DNA from: Conchocele bisecta
Lineage: Eukaryota > Mollusca > Bivalvia > Lucinida > Thyasiridae
Direction: 5' to 3'
Length of the DNA: 64,000 nucleotides
Assembly: GCA_029237695.1 (NCBI GenBank)
Contig: CM055278.1
Coordinates: 70,981,188 to 71,045,187 of the forward strand
Shown: piece by piece, positions 60,501 to 64,000 of the stretch
Position numbering within the stretch: position 1 is the first letter of the stretch
Layout: each line of letters starts with the position of its first letter
Program-made: the position numbers and the translations under genes
Notes under the pieces: generated by a model
Databases searched by the model: none
Told to the model about the DNA's origin: nothing
The model's input: only the letters and a program-made list of their open reading frames with translations

Positions 60501-60634
60501 GTCAAGGTCACATACTTGGTGCTTCAAAAACTTTAACGCTCGGGTAAAACAAAAATTTCACTTGGAATTTGGCCTCATTTATTATCAAAGCGATATGTGG
60601 GGCATCCGTGTTCTATGAACACATTTTCTAGTTT
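57524..60634 (+). mobile_element. Helitron-like tandem element H7 (about 175-bp units) with nested relative
   Basis: The head TATGCCCCACCACGATAGAG, GAGGGGGCATTTAGTGTTAC and CCGT microsatellite are followed by units with TTTCACGGATCAGCTTCATA, CTGTGCCAAATCCACGTTCG and AAGCCCAGGGTCAAGGTCAC. The tail GTGTTCTATGAACACATTTT, CTAGT is near 60616-60633. The nested relative at 58317-59550 has a second unit type. Confidence 0.85.
58317..59550 (+). mobile_element. nested Helitron-like element inside H7
   Basis: The head ATGCCCCCACACCGAATGGT, GAGGGGGGCATATAGTG is followed by about six units with TTGCTCGGATCTGCTTCACA. A second head at 59405 (GCCCCCGCAACCGAATGGTG) precedes the tail GTGTGCCGACAGGCCACATT, TCTAGT. 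It splits an H7 unit between ATCTTAT and ATTTTCTG without target duplication. Confidence 0.85.
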
Positions 60635-60945
60635 AATTATTTATACTAATTATATGCGTCACCTGAAAAAATTATATTTTCGACAGATTATAATGTATGA
60701 TCATTGCACATCAAAAAGTAAATACAGAGAATAAATAGTAATGTCATTTTAATGAAGCATGATTATCGTCCCTGATATTAGTGTGAACATTTACATCTGA
60801 TATAAAATGTATAATAATGCCAATCAATATGTGGGTTAATGGTGAATGAATGTTTGTTTTGTCAGAAAATGTCTCGAGTGATATCTCTGATATAAAGAAC
60901 ATGTTGTGTCTACTGAGTGGGCATGTACCTTTAATAGTAACGATA
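60605..60945 (-). mobile_element. M5 MITE, partial, inverted
   Basis: The right part, ACTGAGTGGGCATGTACCTT near 60935, is the M5 end. The interior matches M5 on the minus strand (CACCTGAAAAAATTATATTT). The other end is lost at the tail of H7. Confidence 0.8.
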
Positions 60946-61013
60946 CATCCTTCCACATTAAAACAATAACCCTCGCTACTGATCGTACGTCCGTCTGTCT
61001 GTCTGTCTGTTTA

Positions 61014-63492
61014 TTTTTAGCTCACCTGAGCGAAGCTCATGTGAGCTATTGTTACCGCAATGTGTCCGTCGTCCGTCGTCGTCGTCCGTGAACATGTTTT
61101 CAAACGTCTTCTCCTCTGTAACCATTGGGCCTATGGTCACCAAACTTCATGGTCATGGTCCTTAGGTAGGGGGATTACAAAATTGTTAAAATGACGTCAT
61201 TACGTAATCCAAGATGGCCGCGTCTAAAAATAGCACAAATTTTTAAAAAATCTTCTTCTCAAGAACCGCCAACCGGATTTCGACAAAACTTGGTAGGAAT
61301 GATCGATGTACATTGCTCTTTCAAAGTTGTTAAAATGGTGACCCTGGGGTTAAAATTGGGGTCAAATTTTATTTTTGACTGAATATGGTCATTTCATATA
61401 TCAAATTGAAGGTATCAATGAGGCGATCACTCTGGTGCATTTTTTGTCGAAATCGGATTGTTATGTCATCCAAGATGGCCGCCGAAAGGTCAAAAGGTCG
61501 TTCTTTTATTAGAGATTTCAAAATTCTCCTTCACATGAACCGCTTGGCCCATGGTAGCCAAACTTAAAAGTTATGGTCCATGGGTGAAGCCTTTTCAGAT
61601 TTGTTAAAATGGAGGTCATCGCTAATCCAAGATGGCCGCCGTCTAAAAATAGCATAAATTCTTAAAAAATCTTCTCATGAACCGCTTGCCGGATTTCGAC
61701 GAAACTTGGTAGGAATGATCGATGTACATTGCTCTTTCAAAGTTGTTAAAATGGTGACTCTGGGGTCAAAAATGGGCGTGGCCCGTGGGGTCAAATTGGG
61801 GTAAAATTTTATTTTTGACTGAATATGGTTATGTCATATATCAAATTGAAGGTATCAATGAGGCGATCACTCTGGTGCATTTTCTGTCGAAATCGGATTG
61901 TTATGTCATCCAAGATGGCCGCCGAAAGGTCAAAAGGTCGTTCTTTTATTAGAGATTTCAGAATTTCTTCACATGAACCGCTTGGCCCATGGTAGCCAAA
62001 CTTAAAAGTTATGGTCCATGGGTGAAGCCTTTTCAGATTTGTTAAAATAGAGGTCATCGCTAATCCAAGATGGCCGCCGTCTAAAAATAGCATAAATTCT
62101 TAAAAAATCTTCTTCTCATAAACCGCTTGCCGGATTTCGACGAAACTTGGTAGGAATGATTGATGTACATTGCTCTTTCAAATTTGTTAAAATGGTGACA
62201 CTGGGGTCAAAAATGGGCGTGGCCCGTGGGGTGAAATTGGGGTCAAATTTTATTTTTGACCGAATATGGTCATGTCATATATCAAATTGAAGGTATCAAT
62301 GAGGCGATCACTCTGGTGCATTTTCTGTCGAAATCGGATTGTTATGTCATCCAAGATGGCCGCCGAAAGGTCAAAAGGTCGTTCTTTTATTAGAGATTTC
62401 AAAATTCTTCTTCACATGAACCGCTTGGCCCATGGTAGCCAAACTTAAAAGTTATGGTCCAAGTGTGAAGCCTTTTCAGATTTGTTAAAATGGAGGTCAT
62501 CGCTAATCCAAGATGGCCGCCGTCTAAAAATAGCATAAACTTCAAAAAAAAAATAAAAAATCTTCTCATGAACCGCTAGCCGGATTTCGACGAAACTTGG
62601 TAGGAATGATCGATGTACAATGCTCTTTCAAAGTTGTTAAAATGGTGACCCCGGGGTCAAAAATGGCGTGGCCCGTGGGGTCAAATTTTATTTTTCACCG
62701 AACATGGTCATGTTATATATCAAATCGAAGGTATCAATGAGGCGATCACTCTGGTACATTTGTTGTCCAAATCGGATTGTTATTTCATCCAAGATGGCCG
62801 CAGAAATGTCAAAAAGGTCGTTCTTTTATTAGAGATTTCAAAATTCTTCTTCACATGAACCGCTTGGCCCATGGTTAGCCAAACTTAAAAGTTATGGTCC
62901 ATGGGTGAAGCCTTTTCAGATTTGATTTTTAAAATGGAGGTCATCGCTAATCCAAGATGGCCGCCGTCTAAAAATAGCATAAATTCAAAATAAAAAATCT
63001 TCTTCTCATGAACCGCTAGCCGGATTTTCGACGAAACTTGGTAGGAATGATCGATGTACATTGCTCTTTGAAAGTTGTTAAAATGGTGACCCCGGGGTCA
63101 AAAATGGGCGTGGCCCGTGGGGTCAAATTGGGGTCAAATTTTATTTTTGACTGAATATGGTCATGTCATATATCAAATTGAAGGTATCAATGAGGCGATC
63201 ACTCTGGTGCAATATTTGTCGGAATCGGATGATTATGTCATCCATGATGGCCACCAAAAGGTCCATTTATTCAAGATTTTTAATGTCTTTTTCTCAGGAA
63301 CCACATGGCCGATGCTGGGTGAAGCATTTTCAGATTTTGTAAAATGAGAGTCATCGCTTAATCCAAGATGACCACCATCTAAAAATAGCACAATTTTTTT
63401 AAAACACATGAACTCAATGTCACATTCTCCTCTGGTGTTCATGGAGTCAGGTAAGCGAATTAGGGCCATCATGGCCCTCTTGTTTTTAAAGT
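61014..63492 (+). mobile_element. Helitron-like tandem element H8 (about 460-bp units)
   Basis: The head AGCTCACCTGAGCGAAGCTC, ATGTGAGCTATTGTTACC, with a GTCGTC short repeat, is followed by five units with CCAAGATGGCCGCC, CGACGAAACTTGGTAGGAAT and CTTGGCCCATGGTAGCCAAA. The tail hairpin GGGCCATCATGGCCC is followed by TCTTGT near 63484. The AGCTCACCTGAGC head is widespread in molluscan genomes. Confidence 0.82.
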
Positions 63493-63642
63493 TTTTGTAA
63501 GAGTTTCTCAAATAGGGGGCCCTAAGTACGTTGACATACCACATTTTCTTGTTTATTATCAACTATCATTTACTGTATATAAATAATAAATCCTATGCTG
63601 TTCACTGGCATTTGTGCTTGTAAGACTATGTTGTAGAATTTG

Positions 63643-63892
63643 ATTAACCCTTTCACCCCTAAGTAACAGAATTGGATTTCGATATGTTAATTTTGCAACC
63701 AATCCAATAATCACAAAATGATTTTCAGACAAGTCCATTTATGAAAAGGGGGGTGTTTTTGTTCTCAAAAATATGAAAATTACTTGCAAAAAGTGCAGAT
63801 CCTGATGAGACGGCTCGTTACGAGCCGGCTCATCTGGATCTACACCTTTTGCCAATACCACTATATAGGCCTGTGTTGTTGATAGGGTTAAT
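63643..63892 (+). mobile_element. piggyBac-type MITE (M1a)
   Basis: TTAACCCTTTCACCCCTAAG left, GTGTTGTTGATAGGGTTAA right, core GACGGCTCGTTACGAGCCGG. Confidence 0.88.
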
Positions 63893-64000
63893 ACACTTCA
63901 TAATTAATAATAGAATTAAAGAAGTGGTTTTGATATGAATTCAATTAAGGGTAAACAAAAGTTTCATTTAACGTGTAGTAATTTGTGTTACAATGACTTT

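Overview
The window looks like nuclear DNA of a mollusc, most likely a bivalve. The evidence is AT-rich sequence, short exons (about 55-310 bp) with GT/AG borders separated by introns packed with palindromic MITEs, SINEs, and many hairpin-headed elements carrying CCGT microsatellites and about 170-bp tandem units. That last architecture is known from bivalve 'pearl'/HINE (Helitron-associated) elements. No bacterial genes, rRNA, intact tRNA or CRISPR was seen. Most open frames over 60 codons here are chance frames inside repeats.

Three host genes are supported by spliced reading. (1) EFHC2-like gene, plus strand, 477-12095. Ten exons with consistent phases encode about 617 residues, from the end of the first DM10 domain to the stop; the 5' exons lie left of the window. 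(2) An unassigned coiled-coil gene, minus strand, about 30797-20706. Eight exons are visible and all but one of the junctions agree in phase. A weak first-exon candidate sits at an NRF1-type palindrome near 33.8 kb. (3) GK5 (glycerol kinase 5 family), plus strand. Exons 1-4 lie at 41449-41586, 42888-42981, 52864-52939 and 56199-56292, with phases matching; the rest is beyond the right edge.

Layout: 0-12.1 kb is EFHC2 with MITE-rich introns. 12.1-20.7 kb is intergenic, with a 1-kb TIR element and a tandem Helitron-like element at 17.5-19.2 kb. 20.7-34 kb is the coiled-coil gene and its repeats. 32.35-32.97 kb is an unusual element built of GATATC palindromes. 36.36-41.43 kb is a 49-bp satellite of about 100 units that ends about 20 bp before the GK5 start codon. 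41.4-56.3 kb is GK5 with very long repeat-filled introns, including a tandem array born from a MITE nested in another MITE at 50.3-52.0 kb. 56.3-64 kb is stacked Helitron-like tandem elements.

The most unusual signal is a recurring pattern: short segments that span an exon edge with its splice site are duplicated nearby, either as minisatellites or as single decaying copies. This occurs in all three genes. In several cases the copies are separated or bounded by mobile elements. Repeats also abut functional splice acceptors, the GK5 start and one stop codon to within about 10-30 nt.
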